From NCBI GenBank assembly GCA_949745595.1, contig CATJWN010000076.1, positions 1 to 53,850 on the forward strand: a stretch of DNA of 53,850 nt. The letters are read 5' to 3'. Below the pieces are notes generated by a model. The model did no database searches. It was not told where the DNA came from and was given only the letters and a program-made list of their open reading frames with translations. The number at the start of each line of letters is the position of its first letter. Within the stretch, counting starts at the first letter, position 1. Position numbers and translations under genes: made by a program. Source of the stretch: an uncultured Clostridia bacterium (GTDB taxonomy: Bacteria > Bacillota > Clostridia > TANB77 > CAG-508). This document shows positions 28,371-37,631 of this stretch, one piece after another.

Positions 28371-29621
28371 TTTTATCATATTTTCTATTGCCATCATTAT
28401 TCCAAGTTTTCCATATTCATAAGTTAAGCCACCTTGCATATATGCTGTATATGGCTCGCACAAAGGTCCATCGCAGCTTAGCTCAATAGTTGCACCTGGT
28501 GTAAAACTTCCACCAGCCATAATTTCTTTATATTGATAACCCGGCATATCATCTGGTACTGGTATTACATAACTTTCGATTGGAGAACCTTTTTGAACAC
28601 CTTGACAGAATTTTATAAGTTTGTCTTCCGCCATCAAATCTATTGTTTGAATTATATCAGTTCTTGGCTCGTTATATTTAGGACTAATTCTATCAAATCC
28701 GAATTTTTCTAACATTCTGCTAGCAAAAATCATTGACTTTAAGGTTGATTTTACAACTGAAGGTGCCATAAATAAACCTTTATAATATGATAGTAGTTGA
28801 TTAAAGTTAGCTCCCAAATCTTTAGCCACACAAGGTGATGTAAGACATTCAGCAACTGAGTTTACTATATTCTTCTTCCCTACCACATATCCACCAGAAG
28901 TCGCAATTCCACCACCTAAATTTTTCATAAGAGAACTTACACAAATATCTGCTCCTACTTCTGTTGGCTCTTTATCTTCCACAAACTCTCCATAACAATT
29001 ATCTACCATAACTATTATTTCTGGATTAATATCTTTTATTATCTTTATTACTTTTTCTAGCTTGTCCATTGTCAAGCTTTTTCTTTGTGCATATCCTCTT
29101 GAACGTTGAATTTCTATTAACTTAATATTTCCCTGTCTTACTCTTTCAACTATTTTTTCATAATTAAAATCGCTATCAATCAAATCGATTTCTTCATATT
29201 TAATTCCGTGTTTTATCAAAGAATTTTCACTATCTCCAGCTAAACCAATTACGCTTTTTAAAGTATCATACGGCTCACCAGATATGCTTATCATTGTATC
29301 TCCATACTTTAAAAGTCCAAATAATGTAATGCTTAAAGCATGCGTTCCCGACATAATTTGTGGTCTAACTAACGCATCTTCTGCTCCAAAAATTTGGCTA
29401 TATACTTTTTCTAGTTTTTCTCTACCGCCATCATAATAGCCATAGCCTGTAACCTCAATAAAATCAGAAGTTGAAACTTTATTGTCTTGAAAAGCCTTTA
29501 AAACTTTGCTGCTTGCTTTCATACAATTTTCATCTAACTTAGCAAAAATATCTACTAACTCTTTTTCAACTTCTCTTGACATCTCTACTACTTTTTCACT
29601 TATTCCAAATTCTTCGTACAT
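28362..29621 (-). CDS. Methionine gamma-lyase family PLP enzyme (YnbB/aluminium resistance family)
   Basis: PLP-dependent fold-type I enzyme of the family named after aluminium resistance or methionine gamma-lyase. The N-terminal region has GYGYYDGGREKLEKVYS. Also RPQIMSGTHALSITLFGLL, IMVDNCYGEF (PLP ring Asp), SSLMKNLGGGIATSGGY (Schiff-base Lys) and the C-terminal GGSFTPGATIELSCDGP. 419 residues. The ATG is preceded by AGGAGG. Its true substrate is not established. Confidence 0.85.
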   Translation of the reverse strand: MYEEFGISEKVVEMSREVEKELVDIFAKLDENCMKASSKVLKAFQDNKVSTSDFIEVTGYGYYDGGREKLEKVYSQIFGAEDALVRPQIMSGTHALSITLFGLLKYGDTMISISGEPYDTLKSVIGLAGDSENSLIKHGIKYEEIDLIDSDFNYEKIVERVRQGNIKLIEIQRSRGYAQRKSLTMDKLEKVIKIIKDINPEIIVMVDNCYGEFVEDKEPTEVGADICVSSLMKNLGGGIATSGGYVVGKKNIVNSVAECLTSPCVAKDLGANFNQLLSYYKGLFMAPSVVKSTLKSMIFASRMLEKFGFDRISPKYNEPRTDIIQTIDLMAEDKLIKFCQGVQKGSPIESYVIPVPDDMPGYQYKEIMAGGSFTPGATIELSCDGPLCEPYTAYMQGGLTYEYGKLGIMMAIENMIKDA

Positions 29622-29645
29622 AATTTCCTCCTATTATTATTACGT

Positions 29646-29674
29646 AGAAAAATACACGCTTTTAGCGTGCATTT
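29646..29674 (-). terminator. Terminator after the cyclophilin gene
   Basis: Minus-strand TGCACGCT, loop AAAA, GCGTGTA, with a T-run following. It ends the cyclophilin operon. Confidence 0.75.
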
Positions 29675-29676
29675 TT

Positions 29677-30459
29677 TTACTTATATTCTGTAACTTCAAT
29701 GCTTTCTATAATAACATCTTCTAATGGTTTATCATTACTATCTTTCTCGACTCCTGCTATCTTATCAACTACTTCTATACCTTCATATACTTGTCCAAAC
29801 ACTGTATATTGTAAGTATAATGATAAATAACCACCTTGAGTTTTATATTCTTCAATTAACTTTTCTGGATAACCGCCTTGTTTTAAATAACTTGCTTGTG
29901 CCTCATCATAATGTGCTTGTGTTATAAAGAATTGGCTTCCTATACTATTTGGAAGGCTTGACATAGCCATACATAATGAACCTCTATATGGCACAAGTTC
30001 ATAATCAAGCTCTGTTCCAAATCCTTCACCCCAGATACTTTCTCCTCCCATTCCTGTACCTTCTGGATCTCCGCCTTGAATCATAAATTCATTTATAACT
30101 CTGTGGAAAGTAAGTCCATCATAATATCCTTCTTTTGCATGTGTTGTAAAATTTTCAACTGCTTTTGGTGCAATTTCTGGAAAGAACTTCACTTTAACAT
30201 CTCCATAATTTTTTATGTGTAAAATTGCTACTGTGTCTCCTACATTTGGCATTGCCATTTGTTTTTCAGCAGCTGCTTTATAGTCAACTGTATCAACTAC
30301 TCTTTCTGAACTTGTGTTATTTTCACTCACTTTATTCACCTCACTTAAATTATTTGCGCTAGTTATATTTTCTTCTTTTTTATTAGCACAACCTGTAAGC
30401 ACTACTAACATTATAGCTAGTATCAAAACTATTCCAATCCACATTTTTAACTTCTTCAC
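29677..30459 (-). CDS. Lipoprotein cyclophilin-type peptidyl-prolyl isomerase
   Basis: Surface-anchored proline isomerase that helps fold exported proteins. Lipoprotein signal with lipobox VLTGC near residue 24. Cyclophilin domain from about 75: VENFTTHAKEGYYDGLTFHR, NEFMIQGGDPEGTGMGGES, SLCMAMSSLPNSIGSQFFIT and FGQVYEGIEVVDKI. The WGEGFGTELDYE insertion is usual for bacterial members. 260 residues. One base after the small lipoprotein gene. Confidence 0.9.
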   Translation of the reverse strand: MKKLKMWIGIVLILAIMLVVLTGCANKKEENITSANNLSEVNKVSENNTSSERVVDTVDYKAAAEKQMAMPNVGDTVAILHIKNYGDVKVKFFPEIAPKAVENFTTHAKEGYYDGLTFHRVINEFMIQGGDPEGTGMGGESIWGEGFGTELDYELVPYRGSLCMAMSSLPNSIGSQFFITQAHYDEAQASYLKQGGYPEKLIEEYKTQGGYLSLYLQYTVFGQVYEGIEVVDKIAGVEKDSNDKPLEDVIIESIEVTEYK

Positions 30460-30460
30460 T

Positions 30461-30688
30461 CTATGCTACTCCTCCCTCTGAATTATTTTTATTTTCATTA
30501 TCAAAAATTCTATCGAGTCTTTCTACTATCCAGTCTATAATTCTTTCAAAAGTGCCTTGCGTTTCTTCATCTACTGATGCAGAAATGCTATTTTCATTAG
30601 TTTCTACTGTAAAAGAACAACCTGTTAATGTAAATAACCCAATTGATAAGATTGCTACTATTATTAAAACCAAAACTATTTTTCTCAT
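30461..30688 (-). CDS. Small lipoprotein of unknown function
   Basis: 75 residues. A lipoprotein signal ends at the lipobox FTLTGC near residue 25. A polar, acidic region follows with an amphipathic segment FERIIDWIVERLDRIFDNENK. No family recognised. Co-transcribed with the cyclophilin lipoprotein one base downstream. Confidence 0.65.
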   Translation of the reverse strand: MRKIVLVLIIVAILSIGLFTLTGCSFTVETNENSISASVDEETQGTFERIIDWIVERLDRIFDNENKNNSEGGVA

Positions 30689-30751
30689 TCACTACTCCTT
30701 ATTAAAAATATATTTTTATATTATACTATTTTCATAAAAAAATAAAGAGTT

Positions 30752-31249
30752 TTAATCAAAATATCCACTAATTTCTTCTAAACTATCAAAGCCTGCTTGT
30801 CTGTAAATATCATAAGCAACAATCGCTACTGAATTAGATAAATTTAAAGAACGTAAACCTTCTCTCATAGGAATTCTTATTGTTTTATCAATATATTTTT
30901 TTAGTACATCTTCTGGAAGTCCTTTTGTTTCTTTTCCGAATAGTGCAAAAACTTCATCCATTTGTGAATAATCAGGATTACTATAAACATTTTTGCCTTT
31001 AGTTGTGACAAAAAACATATTATGTTCTTCTGGCTTATATTTTTCTAAAAATTCTTTAAAATTTATATGCTCTTCAATATCTAACTTATCCCAATAATCA
31101 AGTCCTGCTCTTTTCACTTGTTTTTCTGATATTGAAAATCCTAGAGGATAAACTAAATGCAATTTTGCACCAAGTGCAGCACAAGTACGAGCAATATTTC
31201 CTGTATTTTGAGGTATTTCCGGTTCTACTAAAACTATATGTAATTTCAT
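30752..31249 (-). CDS. trmL: tRNA (cytidine(34)-2'-O)-methyltransferase TrmL
   Basis: SPOUT-fold enzyme methylating the wobble ribose of tRNA-Leu. N-terminal VLVEPEIPQNTGNIARTCAA, then LHLVYPLGF, the knot motifs LFGKETKGLPEDVL, and IRIPMREGLRSLNLSNSVAI. 165 residues, typical. Confidence 0.93.
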   Translation of the reverse strand: MKLHIVLVEPEIPQNTGNIARTCAALGAKLHLVYPLGFSISEKQVKRAGLDYWDKLDIEEHINFKEFLEKYKPEEHNMFFVTTKGKNVYSNPDYSQMDEVFALFGKETKGLPEDVLKKYIDKTIRIPMREGLRSLNLSNSVAIVAYDIYRQAGFDSLEEISGYFD

Positions 31250-31352
31250 TATCTTCTCCTAGTTTATTTTTCTCTAACTATTATACATAATTTGCCTTTA
31301 GTTTTCAATGTTTTTTGCCATATTTTGTATTATTAAAATTAAGGATTTTAGC

Positions 31353-31381
31353 TTGACTATCTCATAAAAATAATGTATTAT
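31353..31381 (+). promoter_or_regulatory. Promoter of the ClpE-like gene
   Basis: TTGACT (31353-31358), 17 bases, TATTAT (31376-31381), about 40 bases ahead of the start codon. I see no CtsR-type heptanucleotide repeat here. Confidence 0.65.
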
Positions 31382-31422
31382 AATACTTACAAATACAAAT
31401 GTTTAAAAAGGAGAATTACTTT

Positions 31423-33732
31423 ATGATATGTTCAGTATGTAATAAGAATACAGCAGTTATTTTCATTAATAAAGTAGAAAACGGTAAAACCACAACTGAA
31501 GGTCTTTGTTATTCTTGTGCAAAAGAAAAAGGAATAAATCCAATGGATGTCATATCTAAAAATGCAAATTTATCTGAAGAAGATATTGCAAATATGACTG
31601 CACAATTAGATACTATATTTAAAGATTTTACTGATACTATGAACATTGATGAATTAGCTGAACAAAATAATATAGATAATGAAAGCAACCCTTTTGGTGG
31701 TATCTTAGGATTTTTTAAATCTGCTGCTAATCCAAATGAAGAAAGTAGTGGAGTTCCTAATGAACCAATGGGAGAAAAAACCGCAAAAAAAGTTAAAGTC
31801 GAGAAAAAACAAAAAAATAATAAAAAGAAATTTTTAGATACTTTTGGCACAAATCTTACTCAAAAAGCCAAAGAACATCTATTAGATTCAGTTATTGGTA
31901 GAGAACAAGAAATCCAAAGAGTTACTCAAATATTAAATAGACGTTCAAAAAACAATCCTTGCCTAATTGGTGAACCAGGGGTTGGTAAAACAGCTATTGC
32001 ACAAGGTTTAGCAATTCGTATCGCTGAAAAGCAAGTACCTGCCAAATTATTAAACAAAGAAGTTTATTTAATTGATATGACAGCAATTATTGCTGGTACT
32101 CAGTTTAGAGGTCAATTTGAAGCAAGAATGAAATCATTAATTGACGAGTGTAGAACTTATGGAAATATAATTTTAGTTATTGACGAAATTCACAATATTA
32201 TTGGCGCTGGAGATGCAGAACACTCAATGAATGCTGCAAATATTTTAAAACCTGCACTTTCAAATGGAGAAGTTCAACTTATTGGAACTACCACTTTGAA
32301 AGAATATAGAAAATACATTGAAAAAGATTCTGCTTTAGAAAGAAGATTTCAACCAGTCCTTGTTGAAGAACCATCTATTGATGATACAATTGACATTATA
32401 AAAGGAATTAAAAACTACTATGAAGACTACCACAAAGTTGTAATTTCTAATGATGTTATTGAAAAAACTGTAAAAATGTCTGAAAAATATATTCACGATA
32501 GATTTTTACCAGATAAAGCAATCGATTTAATCGATGAAGCTTGCTCAAAGATAAATTTAAACAATCATGCTTTATATGAAATTGAAATTATTAAAAATGA
32601 ACTTGCAAAAATAGCTGAAGAAAAGGACGAAGCTGTATCTTCTGACTCAATTGAAGATTATCAAAAAGCAGCTGACCTTAAAACCAAGGAATGTAGCTTA
32701 ACAGAAAAATTGCAAAACTTAGAAGCTTCTTTAATACCTGCTGTTTTATCAGTTCAAGATATTGCCGAAGTTATCGAACGCTGGACTAAAATTCCAGTTA
32801 CTAAGATTACAGAAGCTGAAACACAAAAACTATTAAATCTAGAAGCAAATCTTCATAAACATATTATAGGTCAAAACATTGCTGTTGAAGCAGTTTCAAA
32901 AGCAATAAGAAGAAATCGTGCAGGACTTCAAAGCACAAAACGTCCTCCGTCTTTCATATTTGTTGGACCTACAGGCGTTGGTAAAACAGAACTTGCAAAA
33001 AGTTTAGCTTATGAGATGTTTGGCTCTGAAGAAAATATTATTAGAATTGATATGTCAGAATATATGGAAAGTCACTCTACTTCTAAATTAATTGGTGCAC
33101 CTCCAGGATATGTAGGCTATGACGATGCTGGTGGTCTAACTGAAAAAGTTAAACGTAGACCTTATTCTATCATACTTTTAGATGAGATAGAAAAAGCACA
33201 TCCTGATGTATTTAATATTTTATTACAAGTATTAGATGATGGCAAACTTACTGATTCTCAAGGAAACACAGTTAATTTTGAAAATACAATTATAATAATG
33301 ACTTCAAATGCTGGTTCAAACTTAAATAATAATTCAATTGGTTTTGGCACAGCTGGTACCATTGATAACAATAAAATGATTTCTGCACTTAAAGATTTAT
33401 TTAGACCAGAATTTTTGAACAGAGTTGACGAAATAATTCCATTCGACAGTTTAACTGAAAGCGAATTATTACAAATAGTTGACTTACTTCTTGCTAAAAC
33501 TAGTGATGCTTTAGCAAATAAAGAAATTAATTTTGATGTTTCACTTGATGCAAAAAAATACATTCTTTCTAAAGGAACTGACCTAAAATATGGTGCTAGA
33601 CCTTTAAGAAGAGCCATTCAAAAATATATAGAAGATGAAATTGCTGAAATTATCTTAAAAGAAGAGATTAAGAGCACTCAAACAATTTATATTTACATGG
33701 AAAACGATAATTTAAAATTTGAAGTAAAATAA
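31423..33732 (+). CDS. ClpE-like AAA+ unfoldase with N-terminal zinc finger
   Basis: Hsp100 unfoldase partnering a protease or acting as a disaggregase. The N-terminus is a four-cysteine zinc finger (C3, C6, C29, C32) instead of the Clp-N domain, as in ClpE. Two AAA+ modules: Walker A GEPGVGKTA with Walker B ILVIDEIHNIIGAG, and GPTGVGKTE with IILLDEIEKAHPDV. A short coiled middle domain (EDYQKAADLKTKE) lies between. 769 residues from the ATG at 31423, which has AAAAGGAG at good spacing. No mcsA, mcsB or ctsR adjacent. Single-gene unit with its own terminator. Confidence 0.88.
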   Translation: MICSVCNKNTAVIFINKVENGKTTTEGLCYSCAKEKGINPMDVISKNANLSEEDIANMTAQLDTIFKDFTDTMNIDELAEQNNIDNESNPFGGILGFFKSAANPNEESSGVPNEPMGEKTAKKVKVEKKQKNNKKKFLDTFGTNLTQKAKEHLLDSVIGREQEIQRVTQILNRRSKNNPCLIGEPGVGKTAIAQGLAIRIAEKQVPAKLLNKEVYLIDMTAIIAGTQFRGQFEARMKSLIDECRTYGNIILVIDEIHNIIGAGDAEHSMNAANILKPALSNGEVQLIGTTTLKEYRKYIEKDSALERRFQPVLVEEPSIDDTIDIIKGIKNYYEDYHKVVISNDVIEKTVKMSEKYIHDRFLPDKAIDLIDEACSKINLNNHALYEIEIIKNELAKIAEEKDEAVSSDSIEDYQKAADLKTKECSLTEKLQNLEASLIPAVLSVQDIAEVIERWTKIPVTKITEAETQKLLNLEANLHKHIIGQNIAVEAVSKAIRRNRAGLQSTKRPPSFIFVGPTGVGKTELAKSLAYEMFGSEENIIRIDMSEYMESHSTSKLIGAPPGYVGYDDAGGLTEKVKRRPYSIILLDEIEKAHPDVFNILLQVLDDGKLTDSQGNTVNFENTIIIMTSNAGSNLNNNSIGFGTAGTIDNNKMISALKDLFRPEFLNRVDEIIPFDSLTESELLQIVDLLLAKTSDALANKEINFDVSLDAKKYILSKGTDLKYGARPLRRAIQKYIEDEIAEIILKEEIKSTQTIYIYMENDNLKFEVK

Positions 33733-33736
33733 AACT

Positions 33737-33767
33737 AAAACAGACTGATATATATCAGTCTGTTTTT
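33737..33767 (+). terminator. Terminator of the ClpE-like gene
   Basis: AAACAGACTGATA and its exact complement followed by TTTTT. Confidence 0.88.
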
Positions 33768-33772
33768 AGATA

Positions 33773-33797
33773 AAAAAAGCGACCCCTCACGGGGTCA
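33773..33797 (-). terminator. Terminator overlapping the 3' end of the foreign-looking gene
   Basis: Minus strand GACCCC, loop GTGA (containing the stop codon), GGGGTC, then GC and a T-run. Confidence 0.75.
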
Positions 33798-34209
33798 CTC
33801 CTTCTGGAATTTTAACGAAAATATCCGCCTCTCTGTCACTCGATTTCACATTTGCAGAGCTAATGTTGATGTCCCAGTGCAGAATTTCACAAACAGTGTC
33901 AATTGCCTTTATCACGGCATCACAATTCTTCGCCTTGCACTCTTTCATGCATGAAATATGTGCAGCACCGAATTTATGAAATGTCGAGATATACAGACCA
34001 CCATACGCCACAAAGCGTAAATTAAATAGATGGACTGAATACTGTTTGGTAACCCTCTTCTTAACGGGCATACGATTAGCTGTTACTGCTTCTTTCACCT
34101 CCGACAACAAGTAGTCAACAACCTTTTTGCTTGTTTTATCAAGGTTTTGCACTTCTCGCCGAGCTTTCAGCTCTTTGATGTCTTGCAGTAGCATATCACC
34201 ATACGTCAT
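33787..34209 (-). CDS. Hypothetical protein of foreign composition
   Basis: 140 residues, no family recognised. The coding sequence is visibly richer in G and C than its neighbours and uses codons such as GAG, CTG, GCC, GTG and CAG that are rare around it. N-terminus is helical (MLLQDIKELKARREVQNL), the middle beta-rich (YSVHLFNLRFVAYGG), and a His/Cys-containing segment is HISCMKECKAKNCDAVI. Codon 17 is CGG in an otherwise continuous frame, followed by CGA; this is the only in-frame sense-like CGG I found. Probably recently acquired. If the host recodes CGG, full translation here may fail. Confidence 0.6.
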   Translation of the reverse strand: MTYGDMLLQDIKELKARREVQNLDKTSKKVVDYLLSEVKEAVTANRMPVKKRVTKQYSVHLFNLRFVAYGGLYISTFHKFGAAHISCMKECKAKNCDAVIKAIDTVCEILHWDINISSANVKSSDREADIFVKIPEGVTP

Positions 34210-34288
34210 AGTAGTTAACCTCCAATTAAACTCTCTAAGAGAGTATATTCATCTTTAATTATACCACCTTTTACCTAAATATTCAAAT

Positions 34289-34925
34289 TTACTCTTTTAT
34301 TTCTTTAGCAAGTTTTCCGTATTGCTTTGGTTTCAATTCTAGATACATAAGAACGACTTATATTAAGCATTTCAGCTATTTCTTTTTGCGTTCTAGGCTT
34401 ATTACCATCTAATCCAAACCTAAGTTCAATTATAAATTTTTCTTTATTCTTAAGTACAGTCTTAATTTTCTCATATAACTTCTTAATTTTAAGTTTTAAG
34501 TCTACCTCGTCTTCTATGTTTCTCTCATTATTTTCTAATATCTCCTGTAAAGTCACAATATTGTCATCTTTATCCTTTCCAATCGGTTCATTTAAGAATA
34601 CTTCTGCATTAGTTTTTTTACTAGAACGTAAAATCATTAAAATTTCGTTTTCAATACAACGAGCAGTATATGTAGCTAGTTTTATATTTTTATTCATTTT
34701 AAAGCTATTTATACCTTTAATAAGGCCTATTGTACCAATAGATATCAAATCATCTTGTTCCAAATTAGACCAAGAATATTTTTTTGCAATATGTGCAACT
34801 AACCTTAAATTTCTTTCTATTAATATATTTCTAGCTTCTAGGTCTCCCTCCATCATTTTCTCTAAATACATTTTTTCCTCTTCACTAGATAGTGGTTCTG
34901 GAAATAAATTGCTACTTCCGCACAT
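34289..34925 (-). CDS. sigK: Sporulation sigma factor SigK, CGG +1 site near the 3' end
   Basis: Late mother-cell sigma factor. The order of motifs matches SigK: LSSEEEKMYLEKMMEGD, ARNILIERNLRLVAHIAKKY, DLISIGTIGLIKGINSF, ATYTARCIENEILMILRS, NEPIGKDKDDN, and region 4 TQKEIAEMLNISRSYVSRIE. Zero frame ends KAIRKTC. Skipping the C at 34319 gives KAIGKLAKEIKE and about 211 residues, the normal end of region 4.2. Homologues often have Lys, Arg or Met where the shift yields Gly, so an alternative slip in the AAAA run is possible. The pro-sequence typical of Bacillus is short or absent. No skin-type element. Confidence 0.85.
34317..34319 (-). other. CGG +1 recoding site in sigK
   Basis: Codons are ATA-CGG-A. 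Skipping the C at 34319 gives GGA-AAA-CTT and extends region 4.2 to its usual end. The residue identity is less convincing than at the other sites. Confidence 0.65.
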
Positions 34926-35063
34926 AACCTACTCCTAGCACTGCATTTATCAAAAAATTTATTAAACCTTCAATAGATAAAAGTACCATACGCACCTCCA
35001 TACATCTAATTATATGTGCATATTTCTTTATTGTGCCTGACCTTAAAAAATTTTTATATTTTA

Positions 35064-35103
35064 CGAACAAATGTATTGACAAATAAAAAATTAGTTGTAT
35101 AAT
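35064..35103 (+). promoter_or_regulatory. recN promoter with LexA-like half box
   Basis: TTGACA (35076-35081), 16 bases, TATAAT (35098-35103). Overlapping the -35, CGAACAAATGTAT (35064-35076) resembles the Firmicutes LexA box CGAACNNNNGTTCG, with a good left half and a poor right half. Confidence 0.6.
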
Positions 35104-35136
35104 AATTGTACAAACAGTTTTTCGGAGGTATTTGGG

Positions 35137-36759
35137 ATGATTTGTAATTTACATATTAAAAATATAGGTATTATTGATGATTTAAGTATAGATTTAAATA
35201 ATGGTTTTAATGTTCTTACAGGAGAAACTGGTGCAGGAAAAACACTTATTATCGATTCCCTTCAAATACTGAGTGGCAGTAGATTTTCAAAAGAAATTAT
35301 TAGAAATGGAGAAAACTATTCTTTTGTTGAGCTTTCGCTTTTCATTCCTGATAACGATTTTTGTGAAGAAGAAAATATTGTTATATCTCGTGAAGTACAT
35401 ATAAGCGGTCGAAATCTTTGTAAAATAAATGGTAGAATGGTAACAGTAACTGAGCTTAAAGAATTTATGAAAAATGTTATTGATATTCATGGGCAAAACG
35501 ACAATCAATCTATTTTAGATATTAGTTCTCATATTGACCTATTGAACAATTATTCTAGCAATGAACTTTCTAACTTGCTAGATGAATATTCTAAACAATA
35601 TGAAGAATATGTAAATATCAAACTAGAGCTTAGTAAAAACTACGGTGATGACAAAGAAAAAACTCGTAAACTTGACTTATTGCATTACCAATCAAATGAA
35701 ATTTCCGAAGCAAAACTTAAAGAAAATGAAGAAGAAGAATTAGAAGCTCGTAGACAAGTTATACTAAATTCTGAAAAGATTTCTAAAAACTTAATTACTG
35801 CTGACAATGAACTTTCAACTACAGTTATAGATGGTATTTCTACTGCTATTCATTCATTAGAAAAAATCGAAAGTTTTGATAATTCGTATAGTGAAGCACT
35901 AGAAAGGCTAAAAAGCTTATATTATGATTTACAAGAACTTTCAAGAGATGTTTCAAGCTTTGCAAATGATGCTTGTTTTGATGAGAGTGAGCAAAGCGAT
36001 ATTGAAGAAAGATTAGACTTGATTTACTTTTTAAAAAGGAAATATGGAAACAATGTCACAGAAATTATTGAATATGGAAAAACTATAAAACAAGAAATTG
36101 AAGAAATTGAAAACCTTGACGAATATATTAATTATTTAAAAACAAAACTTAAAGATGTAGAAACTAAAATGCTTGAAATTGGAAATAAAATTCATGACAT
36201 TAGGACAAAAAAAGCAGAAGAACTTTCAAAGAAAATAAATGCAGAGCTTAAGGATTTAGAAATGCCAAATGCAAAATTCTCTATATCAGTAAACTTAGAA
36301 GAAAATACTTTCTTCAAAACTGGTTTAGACAAAGTAGAGTTTATGATAGCTACTAATCTTGGAGAAACTGTAAAACCACTTACAAAAATTGCCTCAGGCG
36401 GTGAAATGTCTCGTATTATGCTTGCTATTAAAACAGTTCTTGCAAATGTAGATAAAATCCCTGTTATGATATTTGACGAAATTGATACAGGTATTAGCGG
36501 CTTAGCTGCAAATAAAGTTGGAGAAAAAATGAAAACAATTTCAAAAACTCACCAAGTAATATGTGTAACTCACTTAGCACCTATTGCTGCAAAAGGCGAC
36601 TATAATTACTTTATAAGCAAAAATACTGAAAACAACAAAACAAAAACCTCTGTAAAGAGTTTGAATGAAGACGAAGTTATCAAAGAAATTGCTCGTATTT
36701 CCAGTGGAACACTTACAGATGCAGCTATTGAACATGCAAAGGAACTTCGTTCAGCATAA
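35137..36759 (+). CDS. recN: DNA repair protein RecN
   Basis: SMC-like ATPase acting early in double-strand break repair. N-terminal LHIKNIGIIDDLSIDLNNGF and Walker A TGETGAGKTLIID. Central coiled coil about 150-340. C-terminal signature IASGGEMSRIMLAIK, Walker B VMIFDEIDTGISGLAA and VICVTHLAPIAAKGD. 540 residues from the ATG at 35137, preceded by CGGAGGT. An upstream in-frame start overlaps the ribosome site and is not used. Confidence 0.95.
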   Translation: MICNLHIKNIGIIDDLSIDLNNGFNVLTGETGAGKTLIIDSLQILSGSRFSKEIIRNGENYSFVELSLFIPDNDFCEEENIVISREVHISGRNLCKINGRMVTVTELKEFMKNVIDIHGQNDNQSILDISSHIDLLNNYSSNELSNLLDEYSKQYEEYVNIKLELSKNYGDDKEKTRKLDLLHYQSNEISEAKLKENEEEELEARRQVILNSEKISKNLITADNELSTTVIDGISTAIHSLEKIESFDNSYSEALERLKSLYYDLQELSRDVSSFANDACFDESEQSDIEERLDLIYFLKRKYGNNVTEIIEYGKTIKQEIEEIENLDEYINYLKTKLKDVETKMLEIGNKIHDIRTKKAEELSKKINAELKDLEMPNAKFSISVNLEENTFFKTGLDKVEFMIATNLGETVKPLTKIASGGEMSRIMLAIKTVLANVDKIPVMIFDEIDTGISGLAANKVGEKMKTISKTHQVICVTHLAPIAAKGDYNYFISKNTENNKTKTSVKSLNEDEVIKEIARISSGTLTDAAIEHAKELRSA

Positions 36760-36786
36760 AAATGTTTAACTGAAATTTTACCATAT

Positions 36787-36828
36787 AAAAATAGCTTTGT
36801 AATCTTACCAAATTACAAAGCTATTTTT
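36787..36828. terminator. Bidirectional terminator between recN and rdgB
   Basis: AAAAATAGCTTTGTAAT and its exact complement with an 8-base loop separate the convergent genes. Confidence 0.9.
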
Positions 36829-36829
36829 C

Positions 36830-37447
36830 TTACATCTTTTTTAGTTCTCCAAGTATTCCTTCTAAAGCTGCCATTCTATGATTATGTACCTTTTTAAACT
36901 CTTCATCAGACATTTCTACAACTGTTTTATCAAAACCATCTGGAACAAATACTGGGTTATATGTAAGTCCTCCTAGCTTTGAAATTTTACATGTTATACG
37001 TCCATGTGTTTCTCCTCTTTTTACTATTGTCCTTCCGTCTTTCAGAATTCCGAAAAGTACACATACAAAAGTAGAAGTTCTCTCCTCTTTATTTGGAAAA
37101 GCTTTCATTTCGTCTAAAAGTTTATTCAAAATTTGTTCTTGTGTAGCATGCTCTCCTGCAAACCTTGCAGAATATACACCTGGTCTACCATTTAAACAAT
37201 CAACACACATACCACCATCGTCCGCAATTATTATTTCATAATCTATACCATTTCTATCACAAAAATTCTTAATAGCTCTTGCTTTTATTTCTGAATTTTC
37301 TTCAAAGGTATCCCCATCTTCTATTATCTCTTCATTAAAATTAATATCTTTTAAAGTAATAACTTCTGCCTCTAAACCTTCTATTCTAATAGTTCTATTA
37401 AGTTCTGCTATTTTGCCTTTATTGCTTGTTGCATATAGTATTTTCAT
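36830..37447 (-). CDS. rdgB: XTP/dITP pyrophosphatase (RdgB/HAM1 family)
   Basis: House-cleaning hydrolase removing deaminated purine nucleotides. N-terminal ILYATSNKGKIAELNR, then ETFEENSEIKARAI, IIADDGGMCVDCLNGRPGVYSARFAG, FVCVLFGI, TYNPVFVPDG and HNHRMAALEGI. 205 residues. It lies upstream of the recN terminator. Confidence 0.94.
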   Translation of the reverse strand: MKILYATSNKGKIAELNRTIRIEGLEAEVITLKDINFNEEIIEDGDTFEENSEIKARAIKNFCDRNGIDYEIIIADDGGMCVDCLNGRPGVYSARFAGEHATQEQILNKLLDEMKAFPNKEERTSTFVCVLFGILKDGRTIVKRGETHGRITCKISKLGGLTYNPVFVPDGFDKTVVEMSDEEFKKVHNHRMAALEGILGELKKM

Positions 37448-37510
37448 ATTATTCTCCTACCTATTTATTTTATAAAAAAAGAAATAGATTGCTCTACTTC
37501 CTTAATTTAG

Positions 37511-37585
37511 TGGTGACCCCTACGGGAATCGAACCCATGATTCCACCTTGAGAGGGTGGCGTCTTAACCGCTTGACCAAGGGGCC
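37511..37585 (-). tRNA. tRNA-Glu (anticodon CTC)
   Basis: On the minus strand the 75-base sequence has acceptor GGCCCCT pairing with AGGGGTC, D-loop GGTCAAGCGGTTAAGAC, anticodon stem CCACC/GGTGG with loop CTCTCAA (anticodon CTC, reading GAG), T-arm GGGTTCGATTCCC and encoded CCA end. The body is that of a bacterial glutamate tRNA. Confidence 0.93.
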
Positions 37586-37602
37586 ATTTATTCAACTATT
37601 TA

Positions 37603-37631
37603 TTTATACCATATTTTTTTAGATTAGTCAA
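37603..37631 (-). promoter_or_regulatory. Promoter of tRNA-Glu
   Basis: Minus strand TTGACT (37626-37631), 17 bases, TATAAA (37603-37608), about 18 bases before the tRNA 5' end. Confidence 0.7.
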
